A program made the translations under genes and the position numbers. From Hyunsoonleella aestuarii (GTDB taxonomy: Bacteria > Bacteroidota > Bacteroidia > Flavobacteriales > Flavobacteriaceae), in NCBI RefSeq assembly GCF_006148925.1, contig NZ_VAWB01000001.1:1-64000 (forward strand): DNA of 64,000 bases, in the 5' to 3' direction. This document shows, piece by piece, positions 44,957 to 54,223 of this stretch (position 1 is the stretch's first letter; each line of letters begins with the position of its first letter). Below the pieces are notes generated by a model. The model did no database searches, was not told the origin of the DNA, and worked only from the letters and a program-made list of their open reading frames with translations.

Positions 44957-46258
44957 CTAAACAACCTCTGCATACAAGTCGAAGTCTTCTGCTTCAGTAA
45001 TTTTTACAGTTGCAAATTCACCTGTTTTCAGGTATGTTTTTGTGGCATCGATTAACACTTCGTTATCAACATCTGGAGAATCGAATTCTGTACGTCCAAC
45101 AAAATAATTTCCTTCTTTTCTGTCTATTACAACCTTATATGTGTGTCCTATTTTTTGTTGATTCAATTCCCAAGAAATTTGAGATTGAATTTCCATAATT
45201 TGGTTTGCTCTATCTATCTTAACGTCTTCGGGTACATCATCTTTTAAATTGTAGGCATGCGTATTCTCTTCGTGAGAATAAGTAAAGCATCCTAAACGTT
45301 CAAATCGCATCTCCTCAACCCATTGTTTTAACTCTTGGAAATCTTCTTCGGTTTCTCCAGGATAGCCAACAATTAAGGTTGTTCTAATGGTGATATTTGG
45401 GACTTTCTCTCTAAATTCTTTGAGTAACTTAGTCGTTTTTTCTTTGGTTGTGCCACGACGCATACTTTTTAGAATGGAATCTGAAATATGCTGCAACGGA
45501 ATATCTAAATAATTACAAATTTTAGGCTCTCGATTCATTACATCTAACACGTCCATCGGAAACCCTGTTGGAAAAGCGTAATGCAAACGAATCCATTCAA
45601 TCCCATCAACCTTTACCAATGCTTCAAGAAGCTCTGCTAGGTTTCGTTTTTTATATAAATCCAGACCGTAATAGGTTAAATCTTGTGCAATAAGAACTAA
45701 TTCTTTAACACCATTTGAAGCTAACTTTTCAGCTTCAGTAACAAGCTCTTCAATTGGGGTACTTCTATGTTTACCTCGCATTATAGGAATTGCACAGAAC
45801 GAACACGGCCGGTCGCAACCTTCAGCTATTTTTAAGTAGGCATAGTTTTTTGGAGTGGTTGTTAAACGTTCGCCTATTAATTCATGTTTATAGTCTGCTC
45901 CAAGAGCCTTTAGCAATCCCGGTAACTCAGTCGTACCAAAATATTGATCTACATTAGGAATTTCCTTTTGTAAATCTGGCTTGTATCGCTCACTTAAACA
46001 TCCTGTCACAAATACCTTATCTACATCGCCCGCTTCCTTTTTTTGCATAAATTCCAGGATGGTATTCACACTCTCTTCCTTAGCATTATTAATAAAACCA
46101 CAGGTGTTAATTACGACGATATTACCTTCTTCCTCATGCACTACATCCTTACCAGAAGCCTTTAATTGCCCCATAAGAACCTCGCTATCATAAACATTTT
46201 TACTGCAACCCAGGGTTACAACATTTATCCTATTTTTTTTAAGCGTTTTTGTGCGCAT
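44957..46258 (-). CDS. rimO: Ribosomal protein S12 methylthiotransferase RimO
   Basis: 433 aa. It adds a methylthio group to Asp of ribosomal protein S12 (D88/D89). The UPF0004 domain supplies C18, C53 and C87 for one cluster. The radical SAM cluster is C148-x3-C152-x2-C155 (CDRPCSFC). The C-terminal TRAM domain ends the protein. Length and motifs are normal. It is divergent from the serine hydrolase gene. Confidence 0.95.
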   Translation of the reverse strand: MRTKTLKKNRINVVTLGCSKNVYDSEVLMGQLKASGKDVVHEEEGNIVVINTCGFINNAKEESVNTILEFMQKKEAGDVDKVFVTGCLSERYKPDLQKEIPNVDQYFGTTELPGLLKALGADYKHELIGERLTTTPKNYAYLKIAEGCDRPCSFCAIPIMRGKHRSTPIEELVTEAEKLASNGVKELVLIAQDLTYYGLDLYKKRNLAELLEALVKVDGIEWIRLHYAFPTGFPMDVLDVMNREPKICNYLDIPLQHISDSILKSMRRGTTKEKTTKLLKEFREKVPNITIRTTLIVGYPGETEEDFQELKQWVEEMRFERLGCFTYSHEENTHAYNLKDDVPEDVKIDRANQIMEIQSQISWELNQQKIGHTYKVVIDRKEGNYFVGRTEFDSPDVDNEVLIDATKTYLKTGEFATVKITEAEDFDLYAEVV

Positions 46259-46278
46259 ATCTTTTGTAAATCAGGGCG

Positions 46279-46286
46279 CAAAGATA
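46279..46286 (-). promoter_or_regulatory. Candidate -7 box of rimO
   Basis: The minus strand reads TATCTTTG (TAnnTTTG), 20 bases before the rimO ATG. Confidence 0.45.
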
Positions 46287-46342
46287 CAATCTTAATTAAA
46301 CCTTTTATATATTTGAACGTCCAAAATGAAAAACCTACTGTT

Positions 46343-47419
46343 ATGAAAATTAACTTTTTCTACATTGTTTTCTGTATTTGCCTTGTTTTTAGTTGCTCGT
46401 CGGACGACTCAGTTGCTAACAATTTGCCCAATGATGACAACAGTATCTATTTCCCTCCACTAAATTCTGAAAATTGGGAAACAAAAACCATTGAAGAGTT
46501 GGGTTGGAATGTTAACGAGTTACAACCGCTTTTAGATTTTCTAGAAGAGAAAAACACGAAAAGCTTTTTAATACTTCATGATGGCAAAATTGCCATTGAA
46601 GCTTATATGAATGGTCATGCCGCCAATAAACTTTGGTACTGGGCAAGCGCAGGTAAAACTTTAACAACAACTCTTGCCGGAATAGCCGAAAATGAAGGCA
46701 TTATCAATTCGAGCAATAAGGTTTCCGATTATTTGGGTACAGGATGGACGAGTGCACCGCTTGACAAAGAGAATCTTATTACCTGTAAACATTTACTATC
46801 CATGAATTCTGGTCTTGATGATAGTATTGGGGACAATGTTTCGAAAGAAAATCTCCAATACAAAGCAGATGCAGGAACGCGATGGGCTTATCATAACGTT
46901 TATAAAAAAATGCAGGACGTTGTTGCTACAGCAAGCAATGACACTTGGAAAAACTATTTTGATCGTAATTTGAAAGATAAAATCGGCATGAATGGTTCAT
47001 GGGTTCAAAACAACGATTTTAATGTATACTGGAGCAATACCAGAAGTATGGCACGTTTTGGTTTAATGATATATGCCAAAGGTAATTGGGACACTTCACA
47101 AATTGTCCCCGAAACTTTTATAGATGAGGCCACCAAAACCTCTCAAAACATAAATGAATCTTATGGTTTCTTATGGTGGCTAAATGGTAAATCGAGTTTT
47201 CATTTACCAGGAAGTCAGTTAGAATTTAATGGTGAATTAATTCCCAATGCTCCTTCAGACACATTTGCAGCCTTGGGGAAGAACGACCAGAAAATTTATG
47301 TAGTACCCAGTAAGAAACTAGTTATTGTGCGCATGGGAAATTCTGCAGATGGTGTTAGTTTTGCGCGCTCTGATTTTGATAATGACTTATGGGCAATGAT
47401 TAATAACTTAATAGACTAA
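46343..47419 (+). CDS. Serine hydrolase (class C beta-lactamase-like) lipoprotein
   Basis: 358 aa from the ATG at 46343, which gives a lipoprotein signal (lipobox VFSC, Cys18, then SSDD). A longer frame beginning inside rimO on the other strand is not credible. The active-site motif S102-x-x-K105 is in WASAGKT. The second motif YHN is in RWAYHNVYKKM. The family includes penicillin-binding proteins, esterases and amidases, so the substrate is unassigned. It overlaps the convergent amidase gene by 4 bases. Confidence 0.85.
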   Translation: MKINFFYIVFCICLVFSCSSDDSVANNLPNDDNSIYFPPLNSENWETKTIEELGWNVNELQPLLDFLEEKNTKSFLILHDGKIAIEAYMNGHAANKLWYWASAGKTLTTTLAGIAENEGIINSSNKVSDYLGTGWTSAPLDKENLITCKHLLSMNSGLDDSIGDNVSKENLQYKADAGTRWAYHNVYKKMQDVVATASNDTWKNYFDRNLKDKIGMNGSWVQNNDFNVYWSNTRSMARFGLMIYAKGNWDTSQIVPETFIDEATKTSQNINESYGFLWWLNGKSSFHLPGSQLEFNGELIPNAPSDTFAALGKNDQKIYVVPSKKLVIVRMGNSADGVSFARSDFDNDLWAMINNLID

Positions 47420-49044
47420 TTGTAGTTTTTAGGCATTTCTCGTCTTTTAGAAGCATGCTCGTAAACATAAGCCCACCCCAATAATTCCCTTTCCGATAGA
47501 GGCTTACTAATAAATGTTAAACCTTCGGGCTCTCCAAGTGACGTATAACCCATAGGCACCGTGATAGCAGGATATTCGGCAACAGCGGCAAACCCAGCAT
47601 GATAGTTGTTAATAGACAGGAAACCATCAAGCTCATGTGCAGTCATTGGATTATCAAAAAATCTTTTCCCATTATTCTTTAAGGTGTTCTTAATTTCTAA
47701 AAACTCATCATCTGTTGCGTTATCTGCAACAATACCTTTAAATAACTTTTGACCATAAGGCATTATGTTTACAGAGTCTTTTTGGTTAAAATGAATAACA
47801 TCTTGAACAGTTTTTACAGTAACTTCTTTCCCTGCATATTTTGACAAATACATTTGTAAATCAACCTTCATATCTAGGTTTAGGAGTCTTAAGAAATTAG
47901 GTAATTCTATCTCTTCTTCTTCAATTTCAACGATTACTGCTCCATTGGACTTTAAATCGGAAATAGCTTGAGCATACAGAGAATCTTTTAACAAGGCTTT
48001 AAATACACCAAGTCTTGTGTCTTGTAAATTATCATTAATCAATTCTGAATAATACCCAGATGCATTGCCAGTTTCCATTGATTTGGTATCGTTAACATCA
48101 TAACCGAACATAGCATCCAATAAAATTGCATTATCACTAACATTCTTTGTCATTGGTCCAGCCGTATCCAATGTCGATGAGATTGGAACAATACCACTTC
48201 TACTTAGCAAACCTATTGTAGGTTTAAGTCCTACTACTGAATTCTGGCTTGAAGGAGATAATATAGACCCCGAAGTCTCACTTCCAACTGCTGCAACTGC
48301 AAAATTGGCTGCAACAGCCACACCACTTCCTGAGCTTGAACCGCCAGTATCAAAAATACGCCTACCATAAGGGTTTAACGTTTGTCCTCCTATGGCACTA
48401 TAACCACTAGGACAATCGCCACAAAAGAAATAAGCCCACTCACTCAAATTGGTTTTACCTAAAACAATTGCTCCATTTTCTTCTAACCGCTTGACTATAA
48501 ATGAATCTTCTGCATTGTTATTTTGCAAAGCTACCGCTCCAGCAGTTGTAGGCATGCCTTTAGCATTGATATTATCTTTAAGTAAAATAGGCATTCCGAA
48601 GATAGGATGTGGCATAGCTTCAAAATCTGTATTATCAGCTTGAATAGCTTCTTCTATTACATTAGGATTTAATGCAATCACAGCATTTAAAGACAATGTA
48701 TTCTCTCGATCAAACTTTCTTATACGGTACAAATAAAATTTCGTTATTAATTCATAAGACAATTTACCTTTGGCAACATTTTCTTGAAGTTGTAGAATGT
48801 CTTTGTCAAGGATTAGTGGTTTTAAACTATCATAAATTTCATCTGAAAAATTTTTAAGATCATTTTCAAAAGCCTGCCATAACTCTTTTTTCTTAATATA
48901 TCTAGAGTCTAGTACTTGAAACTCTCTAAAATCCTTAGTAGAAATAGCACTAATATCAGTTGAATTCTCATTCGGAATTTTATTTGATTCAGAATTTTTA
49001 CAAGTGAATAATAACAGTAATAGAAGGAGTAAGATTAATCGCAT
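47416..49044 (-). CDS. Amidase (amidase signature family) lipoprotein
   Basis: 542 aa. The lipoprotein signal of 15 residues ends FTC (Cys15). The Ser-cisSer-Lys triad is visible: the Lys in MPILLKDNINAKG, the bridging Ser in FDTGGSSSGSG and the nucleophile Ser in AVGSETSGSILSPSS. It hydrolyses an amide, but the family is broad (acylamides, peptide amides, Glu-tRNA amidotransferase relatives). A free-standing, exported enzyme with no GatB/GatC nearby is not a tRNA amidotransferase. Substrate unknown. Confidence 0.9.
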   Translation of the reverse strand: MRLILLLLLLLLFTCKNSESNKIPNENSTDISAISTKDFREFQVLDSRYIKKKELWQAFENDLKNFSDEIYDSLKPLILDKDILQLQENVAKGKLSYELITKFYLYRIRKFDRENTLSLNAVIALNPNVIEEAIQADNTDFEAMPHPIFGMPILLKDNINAKGMPTTAGAVALQNNNAEDSFIVKRLEENGAIVLGKTNLSEWAYFFCGDCPSGYSAIGGQTLNPYGRRIFDTGGSSSGSGVAVAANFAVAAVGSETSGSILSPSSQNSVVGLKPTIGLLSRSGIVPISSTLDTAGPMTKNVSDNAILLDAMFGYDVNDTKSMETGNASGYYSELINDNLQDTRLGVFKALLKDSLYAQAISDLKSNGAVIVEIEEEEIELPNFLRLLNLDMKVDLQMYLSKYAGKEVTVKTVQDVIHFNQKDSVNIMPYGQKLFKGIVADNATDDEFLEIKNTLKNNGKRFFDNPMTAHELDGFLSINNYHAGFAAVAEYPAITVPMGYTSLGEPEGLTFISKPLSERELLGWAYVYEHASKRREMPKNYN

Positions 49045-49176
49045 GGCTAGTATTTTTTATAAAAATACTAAATAGAAGACATAAAATAAGAAGCCATCTA
49101 AATTAAGGAGTATATACCTTTTAAATCAGGTATGAAGATTTAAACAATACCACTGTAAAATAAAGCACTAAACGTA

Positions 49177-50130
49177 TTACTTAAAAAACGAATCTACAAA
49201 CTCATATTTGTTAAATACCTGTAAATCTTCAATCCCCTCGCCTACACCAATATATTTAACTGGTATTTGAAATTGATCTGAGATACCAATCACAACACCG
49301 CCTTTTGCCGTACCATCTAGCTTAGTTACTGTCAACGAAGTAACTTCAGTTGCTGCGGTAAATTGCTTTGCCTGTTCAAATGCATTCTGTCCTGTAGAAC
49401 CATCTAAAACTAATAAAACATCATTTGGTGTATTATCTACCACTTTTTGCATCACTCGCTTCACTTTAGTAAGCTCATTCATTAAATTCACCTTATTATG
49501 CAAACGCCCTGCAGTATCGATAATGACAACATCGGCATTTTGAGTTACCGCACTTTGTAACGTATCGAAAGCTACGGAAGCTGGGTCACTTCCCATAGAC
49601 TGCTTTACAAGTGGAACACCTACTCTATCAGCCCAAACTTGAAGCTGATCTATAGCTGCTGCTCTAAATGTATCTGCCGCTCCTAATACAACATTTAACC
49701 CTTGTTTTTTAAATTGATAAGCAAGTTTTCCAATAGTAGTTGTTTTACCAACTCCGTTAACACCAACAACCATTATTACATAAGGTTTTTTGTCTAGAGG
49801 TACAGTAAACTCTGTTTCCTCACCTGTATTAGTTTCGCTCAATAAACCAGCGATTTCTTCTCGTAATATTTGATTCAATTCGTCTGTACCCAAGTATTTA
49901 TCTTTTGAAACACGCTCTTCAATGCGTTCAATAATCTTTAAAGTGGTATTTACCCCTACATCACTAGAGACTAAAACTTCTTCAAGATTATCTAAAACTT
50001 CATCATCTACTTTAGACTTTCCTGCAACGGCCTTACTTAACTTTCCAAAAAAGCTTGATTTAGATTTTTCTAAACCTTTATCTAGTGTTTCCTTTTTTTC
50101 TGAGGAAAATATTTTTTTAAAAAAACTCAT
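49177..50130 (-). CDS. ftsY: Signal recognition particle receptor FtsY
   Basis: 317 aa SRP receptor GTPase that docks Ffh-ribosome complexes at the membrane. The NG domain has P-loop GVNGVGKTTTIGKLA near residue 120, DTAGRLHNK near 215 and TKLDGTAKGG near 268. The acidic A domain found in E. coli is reduced to about 30 residues, as is normal in Bacteroidota. It lies downstream of rpmB, rpmG and the DUF4295 gene, possibly on one transcript, although a hairpin at 50323-50348 lies between. Confidence 0.95.
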   Translation of the reverse strand: MSFFKKIFSSEKKETLDKGLEKSKSSFFGKLSKAVAGKSKVDDEVLDNLEEVLVSSDVGVNTTLKIIERIEERVSKDKYLGTDELNQILREEIAGLLSETNTGEETEFTVPLDKKPYVIMVVGVNGVGKTTTIGKLAYQFKKQGLNVVLGAADTFRAAAIDQLQVWADRVGVPLVKQSMGSDPASVAFDTLQSAVTQNADVVIIDTAGRLHNKVNLMNELTKVKRVMQKVVDNTPNDVLLVLDGSTGQNAFEQAKQFTAATEVTSLTVTKLDGTAKGGVVIGISDQFQIPVKYIGVGEGIEDLQVFNKYEFVDSFFK

Positions 50131-50322
50131 TAAAAATTTTTATTTGTTTGTTTTGGGTTTTAAGCCCAAATGGATTTTAATTCTGCGTCAGGGAATTTAG
50201 CAACCTACCATGTATTGTGAAAAGGCTCCCTATAAAGTAACGCCCAAATATGTATTACAATTTCTTTACCACAAATTTTTACTGCTATTATGGCAGTACA
50301 TCGTTCAAATATAAAAATAAAA

Positions 50323-50348
50323 AAGCTGCTTTCTTAGTGAAAGCAGCT
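50323..50348 (-). terminator. Terminator of the ribosomal protein operon
   Basis: Stem AGCTGCTTTC / GAAAGCAGCT with a short loop and T residues on the minus strand, 26 bases beyond the DUF4295 gene. A second smaller hairpin (TACTGC / GCAGTA, 50280-50299) follows. Confidence 0.7.
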
Positions 50349-50373
50349 TATAATATTTTAATAACGAAACCTT

Positions 50374-50526
50374 TTATTTTTTGTTTAAAAAGTCGTTAAC
50401 TTGATCTGGACTCATTATTGATTCAACAAACATGTAAGCTCCTGTTTTTGGAGATTTCACCATTTTTATAGCCTTTGTTAATCTCTTGGATCCTGTTTGT
50501 AATGATGCTACTGCTTTCTTTGCCAT
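50374..50526 (-). CDS. DUF4295 small protein
   Basis: 50 aa. The frame begins MAKKAVASLQTGSKRLTKAI, is very basic and ends in a helix (SPDQVNDFLNKK). It matches the DUF4295 family, which is found beside rpmG and rpmB in Bacteroidota. The function is unknown, but the basic composition and constant location suggest a ribosome-associated role. It is 13 bases downstream of rpmG. Confidence 0.88.
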   Translation of the reverse strand: MAKKAVASLQTGSKRLTKAIKMVKSPKTGAYMFVESIMSPDQVNDFLNKK

Positions 50527-50539
50527 GACTTACTGCTGT

Positions 50540-50722
50540 TTACTTAATTTCTTTATGTACTGTCATACGCTTGAGAATAGGATTAAATTTTTTAATTTCC
50601 ATTCTATCTGGCGTATTCTTTTTGTTCTTTGTTGTAATATATCTAGAAGTTCCTGGTTGACCAGACTCTTTGTGCTCCGTGCACTCTAAGATTACTTGTA
50701 TTCTGTTACCTTTCTTTGCCAT
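50540..50722 (-). CDS. rpmG: 50S ribosomal protein L33
   Basis: 60 aa large-subunit protein with the L33 sequence [18 protein letters not shown] and [20 protein letters not shown] (about residues 27-46). The cysteine-rich zinc ribbon seen in some L33 types is absent (only one Cys), so this is the zinc-independent form. It lies between rpmB and the DUF4295 gene. Confidence 0.96.
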   Translation of the reverse strand: MAKKGNRIQVILECTEHKESGQPGTSRYITTKNKKNTPDRMEIKKFNPILKRMTVHKEIK

Positions 50723-50746
50723 GTCTTATACTTAATTAAACAGCTC

Positions 50747-50983
50747 TTATTTTAAAAATCCTTTAGATTTCGCTTCTTTAATTGCTGCAGAGATACCTAT
50801 TTTGTTAATAGTTTTTAAAGCAGATGTAGAAACTTTTAGTGTTACCCACTTATCTTCCTCTGGAATGTAAAAACGTTTCTTTACTAAATTCGCATTAAAT
50901 TTGCGCTTAGTTCTATTTAATGCATGAGACACATTGTTCCCAACCATTGCCTTCTTTCCTGTAAGTTCACAAACTCTAGACAT
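50747..50983 (-). CDS. rpmB: 50S ribosomal protein L28
   Basis: 78 aa large-subunit protein. It starts [20 protein letters not shown] and has the conserved [19 protein letters not shown] stretch. It is first gene of a short operon rpmB-rpmG-DUF4295. The promoter at 51026-51055 fits both Bacteroidota elements. Confidence 0.97.
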   Translation of the reverse strand: MSRVCELTGKKAMVGNNVSHALNRTKRKFNANLVKKRFYIPEEDKWVTLKVSTSALKTINKIGISAAIKEAKSKGFLK

Positions 50984-51025
50984 TCTATATTACTTTAAAT
51001 TCTTTTGTTGCTTAAAATCGAGGTG

Positions 51026-51055
51026 CAAATATACAAATTCTTTATATTATGACAA
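51026..51055 (-). promoter_or_regulatory. Promoter of the rpmB operon
   Basis: The minus strand reads TTG (51055-51053), 19 bases, TATATTTG (51033-51026). Both halves and the spacing agree with the Bacteroidota housekeeping promoter. The leader would be about 37 bases. Confidence 0.6.
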
Positions 51056-51066
51056 CCTAATTTTTA

Positions 51067-52317
51067 TCAATTTTTAAAAATTTCTTTTTGTAACATTTCG
51101 AGTGCTTTATTGACCCCTTTATTGATTACTTTTTCACGGTGATTTCCGAAATTAAATTCTTCACAAAAAACCTTGTCTGCAGTAGCAATTGCTATAAAGA
51201 CCGTGCCAACTTCGGCATTAGAATCTCCTTTTGTTGGACCTGCATTTCCTGTGGTTGCTATCGCAAAATCTGACTTGTACAATTTTAAAACATTTTTCGC
51301 CATAGCACTTGCAACTTCAGCACTAACAACTGAGTGCTCATTAATAAGTTGCTCAGGCACATTCAACACATCTATTTTAGATTGTGTTGCATATGCAACT
51401 ACGCCTCCTTTTAAATATTGTGATGCCCCTGGTTTCGATGTAAATAATTGTGCTAATTTTCCACCAGTACAACTTTCTGCAATCGCTAGAGTTTTTCCAA
51501 TTTTAGTTAATTGATTCGCCACAACAGCTTCTTCGTTTCCGTCTTCGTCTTCGTAACCAAAAAATTCTTTTTCAATAAGTGGTAGTACTTTATCTATTTG
51601 CTCTTGCACCTCATTTCTTATTTGATTCTCATCAAAACCTTTTGCAGAAAGCCTCAATCTCATTTTACCTAAATTAGGTAAATAAGCTAATTTAATATGT
51701 TTAGGCAATGCATCTTCCCAAGATTCAATTCTTGCAGCTAGCGTACTCTCTCCTAACCCATATACAATTAGTGTGCGATGTAATATAAATGGAAAATGAT
51801 ATTTCTCTTTTAATTTTGGAATAACTTTGTTAGAAAGAAGCGTCCTCATCTCGTAAGGCACACCAGGTAGTGATATAAAAGTTTTATTTCCTTTATCTAA
51901 CCACATACCAGGGGCCGTTCCTAGTTTATTCATTAAAACTTTAGCCTTGGAAGGCACTAAAGCTTGATCTATATTAACTTGAAGTAACTTTTGACGGATA
52001 TACTTATCCCAAAGTATTTTTATATTCTCTAGAACCGCTTCATCTCTAACAAGCACATCATTGAAATATTCTGCTATTGTTCTTTTAGTAATATCATCTT
52101 TGGTAGGCCCAAGACCTCCTGTAATAATTATGATGTCTACCCGACTTTCGGCATCTTTAAAAGCCTGAAGTATATGGCTTTTATCATCTTGTACCGAAGT
52201 AATTTGATATACGGATACGCCTATTTTATTAAGTTGCTTAGCAATATAGGCAGAGTTCGTATCAACTACCTGACCTATTAACAACTCATCACCAATAGTG
52301 ATAATTTCACATTGCAT
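51067..52317 (-). CDS. CinA family protein (nicotinamide-nucleotide amidohydrolase)
   Basis: 416 aa. The N-terminal MoaB/MoCF-like domain carries IITGGLGPTKDDITKR. A middle segment follows. The C-terminal PncC-type nicotinamide mononucleotide deamidase domain carries AESCTGGKLAQLF and GGVVAYATQSKIDVLNV. The full two-domain form is called CinA. In several bacteria it recycles NMN, and its old link to competence is not general. It is 2 bases downstream of the Hpt gene. Confidence 0.93.
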   Translation of the reverse strand: MQCEIITIGDELLIGQVVDTNSAYIAKQLNKIGVSVYQITSVQDDKSHILQAFKDAESRVDIIIITGGLGPTKDDITKRTIAEYFNDVLVRDEAVLENIKILWDKYIRQKLLQVNIDQALVPSKAKVLMNKLGTAPGMWLDKGNKTFISLPGVPYEMRTLLSNKVIPKLKEKYHFPFILHRTLIVYGLGESTLAARIESWEDALPKHIKLAYLPNLGKMRLRLSAKGFDENQIRNEVQEQIDKVLPLIEKEFFGYEDEDGNEEAVVANQLTKIGKTLAIAESCTGGKLAQLFTSKPGASQYLKGGVVAYATQSKIDVLNVPEQLINEHSVVSAEVASAMAKNVLKLYKSDFAIATTGNAGPTKGDSNAEVGTVFIAIATADKVFCEEFNFGNHREKVINKGVNKALEMLQKEIFKN

Positions 52318-52319
52318 GA

Positions 52320-52661
52320 TTACAGATTAAAGTCAGATTTTATTTCGGCTAAAGCATTGTCCACAGCGGTAATAACGATATTTAACTTATCCGAAATGTC
52401 AACATCTGTTTTAGTAAACTTACCCCAATCTTGAACTTCAATAAGGTCATCTAATATCCCTAACTCGAATAAATCTACAGTTGGTTTCATTTTATGCGCC
52501 GCCTGATAAGCCTCTTGGTAATTTTTTTCAGCAACGGCTACTTTTAAACGTTCTGCATCAACAAACACTTCTTCTAAAAAAGTTTCTGCCAAGGTTTGGA
52601 TAAAATCAGCATCATTATCTGCTAATTCCTTTACTCTAAATAATTTATAGTGTTGTTCCAT
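52320..52661 (-). CDS. Hpt (histidine phosphotransfer) domain protein
   Basis: 113 aa, all helical, one four-helix Hpt domain. The phosphoacceptor is probably H56 in AYQAAHKMKPTVDLFELG; typical Hpt domains have HxLKGS, here HKMKPT. It relays phosphate between response regulators and hybrid kinases, but none is nearby. The start overlaps the stop of the FAH gene by one base, and cinA follows after 2 bases, so it is cotranscribed with both. Confidence 0.78.
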   Translation of the reverse strand: MEQHYKLFRVKELADNDADFIQTLAETFLEEVFVDAERLKVAVAEKNYQEAYQAAHKMKPTVDLFELGILDDLIEVQDWGKFTKTDVDISDKLNIVITAVDNALAEIKSDFNL

Positions 52662-53272
52662 TACTTTACTGTTATTGAAAACATTTCTTTGTTTTCTATA
52701 AATCCTTTTAACTTATCATTAGCAATTACTTTGCCAACTCCTGCAGGAGTCCCTGTAAATATAATATCTCCAATCTTTAAAGTAAAATATTTAGACACAT
52801 ATTCTATTAATTCATCAATTTTCCATAACATGTGACTTGTATTTCCATTTTGAACAATTTCTTCGTTCTTTTTTAAAGAAAATTCAATATCATTAACATT
52901 AGTTAACTCATTAACTGGTATCCAATTACCAATTACTGCGGCTCCATCAAAAGCTTTAGCTTTTTCCCATGGCAAGCCCTTTGACTTAAGTTTAGCTTGT
53001 AAATCGCGTGCTGTAAAATCGATTCCGAGACCTATTTCATCGTAATATTTATGAGCAAATTTCCTATTAATAAACTTACCCACTCTATTTATTTTTACTA
53101 AAACTTCTACTTCGTGATGTACATCTTCAGAAAAATCTGGAATGAAAAAAGGCTGTTTTTTAAGAAGAATTGCCGTGTCGGGTTTTAGAAATACAACAGG
53201 ATCTGAGGGCTTTTCGTTCTCTAGCTCCTTAATATGTTCGGTGTAATTGCGACCAATACAAATGAGTTTCAT
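52661..53272 (-). CDS. Fumarylacetoacetate hydrolase (FAH) family protein
   Basis: 203 aa FAH fold. The metal-binding acid cluster includes HHEVEVLVKI (about 51-60), GIDFTARDLQ and the Lys/Glu segment KAKAFDGAAVIG. The C-terminal IIFTGTPAGVGKV is typical. Relatives include 2-keto-4-pentenoate hydratases, acylpyruvases and oxaloacetate decarboxylases, so the substrate is open. It is one base after the exonuclease stop codon region (2-base gap) and one base overlapping the Hpt gene. Confidence 0.9.
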   Translation of the reverse strand: MKLICIGRNYTEHIKELENEKPSDPVVFLKPDTAILLKKQPFFIPDFSEDVHHEVEVLVKINRVGKFINRKFAHKYYDEIGLGIDFTARDLQAKLKSKGLPWEKAKAFDGAAVIGNWIPVNELTNVNDIEFSLKKNEEIVQNGNTSHMLWKIDELIEYVSKYFTLKIGDIIFTGTPAGVGKVIANDKLKGFIENKEMFSITVK

Positions 53273-53273
53273 T

Positions 53274-54050
53274 TTATGCCAACTTATTATTAAAACTTCT
53301 AAGCTTAATAGCCGTTAAAACTTTTTTGGTGTACAACGGAAAATCTGCATTTAATAACCACCCAAAATAACCTGGTTCTTTTTCTAAAACCTCTGTTACT
53401 AATTTACCCTTGTGTTTCCCAAATGAAAAACATTCTTCACCCTCTTTATTAAAGGCTATAAATCCTGCAAAATCTGCAAACTTTTTACGCGAACTAAACT
53501 CCGATAAGAACTTGGAGTTGTTTTCTAACTCCTCATATTTTTCAACTTGTGCTTTAAGTACTTCATAGGTTGCTAAAGTATCAGCTTCAGCTGTATGAGC
53601 ATTGGTTAAATCTTTGTTGCAATAAAATTTATAAGCTGCACCCAAGTTTCTTTGTTCCATTTTGTGGTAAATGGTTTGCACATCTATTGATAATCGATTC
53701 TTCATATCGAAATCTACCTCTGCTCGTAACATCTCCTCCGCTAATAGCGGAATATCGAATCGATTAGAATTAAACCCACCTAAATCTGAATCTTTTATAA
53801 TGACTTGAATCTCTTTTGCCAATTCTTTAAACGTTGGCTTTCCTTCAACATCTTTATCCCAAATACCATGAATTTTAGATACTTCTTCCGGAATAGGCAT
53901 TTCTGGGTTAACAATCCAACGATGCCTTTCTTCTTTACCATTAGGATGTACTTTAAGTATAGCTATTTCAACGATGCGATCTTTTGAGATGTTGATTCCA
54001 GTTGTTTCTAAATCGAAAAAACAGATTGGTTTCGTTAGGTTTAGTTGCAT
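53274..54050 (-). CDS. DEDDh 3'-5' exonuclease with ExoX-like C-terminal domain
   Basis: 258 aa. The exonuclease core (about 8-175) has FFDLETTG (Exo I acids D and E), GFNSNRFDIPLL (Exo II) and HTAEADTLAT (Exo III with His). After it comes a C-terminal module of about 55 residues (FSFGKHKGKLVTEVLEKEP ... YFGWLL) that resembles DUF3820, as in ExoX. It removes 3' nucleotides from DNA; its exact role (proofreading or repair) is not determined. It heads the FAH-Hpt-cinA cluster. Confidence 0.88.
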   Translation of the reverse strand: MQLNLTKPICFFDLETTGINISKDRIVEIAILKVHPNGKEERHRWIVNPEMPIPEEVSKIHGIWDKDVEGKPTFKELAKEIQVIIKDSDLGGFNSNRFDIPLLAEEMLRAEVDFDMKNRLSIDVQTIYHKMEQRNLGAAYKFYCNKDLTNAHTAEADTLATYEVLKAQVEKYEELENNSKFLSEFSSRKKFADFAGFIAFNKEGEECFSFGKHKGKLVTEVLEKEPGYFGWLLNADFPLYTKKVLTAIKLRSFNNKLA

Positions 54051-54067
54051 TTACATTTAATTTTTAA

Positions 54068-54075
54068 CAAATGTA
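54068..54075 (-). promoter_or_regulatory. Candidate -7 box of the exonuclease operon
   Basis: The minus strand reads TACATTTG (TAnnTTTG), 17 bases before the exonuclease ATG. Confidence 0.4.
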
Positions 54076-54168
54076 ATTAGAATAATGAATTATTGAGTTA
54101 TGAGTTAAATTAACTTTTAATTCCTGAAACAGATCTAAACTTAAATCGTCAAGATATTATAGAAAAAA

Positions 54169-54196
54169 TGCAATAGATTTTAAAAATTACGTCTTT
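54169..54196 (+). promoter_or_regulatory. Candidate autoregulatory ECF promoter
   Basis: TGCAATA (54169-54175), 14 bases, CGTCTTT (54190-54196), 27 bases upstream of the sigma gene at 54224. It has the same two blocks as the element in front of the sigma gene at 20897. Confidence 0.6.
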
Positions 54197-54223
54197 ATAG
54201 TTGATAGCTGTACAAAAAGCAAT

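Noticed and set aside
46166-46342. N-terminal extension of the serine hydrolase overlapping rimO
   Set aside because: The segment is antisense to the start of rimO and has no signal peptide character. The ATG at 46343 begins a proper lipoprotein signal.
47416-49044. Amidase as GatA, the tRNA amidotransferase subunit
   Set aside because: It has a lipoprotein signal with a lipobox Cys and no gatB/gatC neighbour, so it acts outside the cytoplasm.
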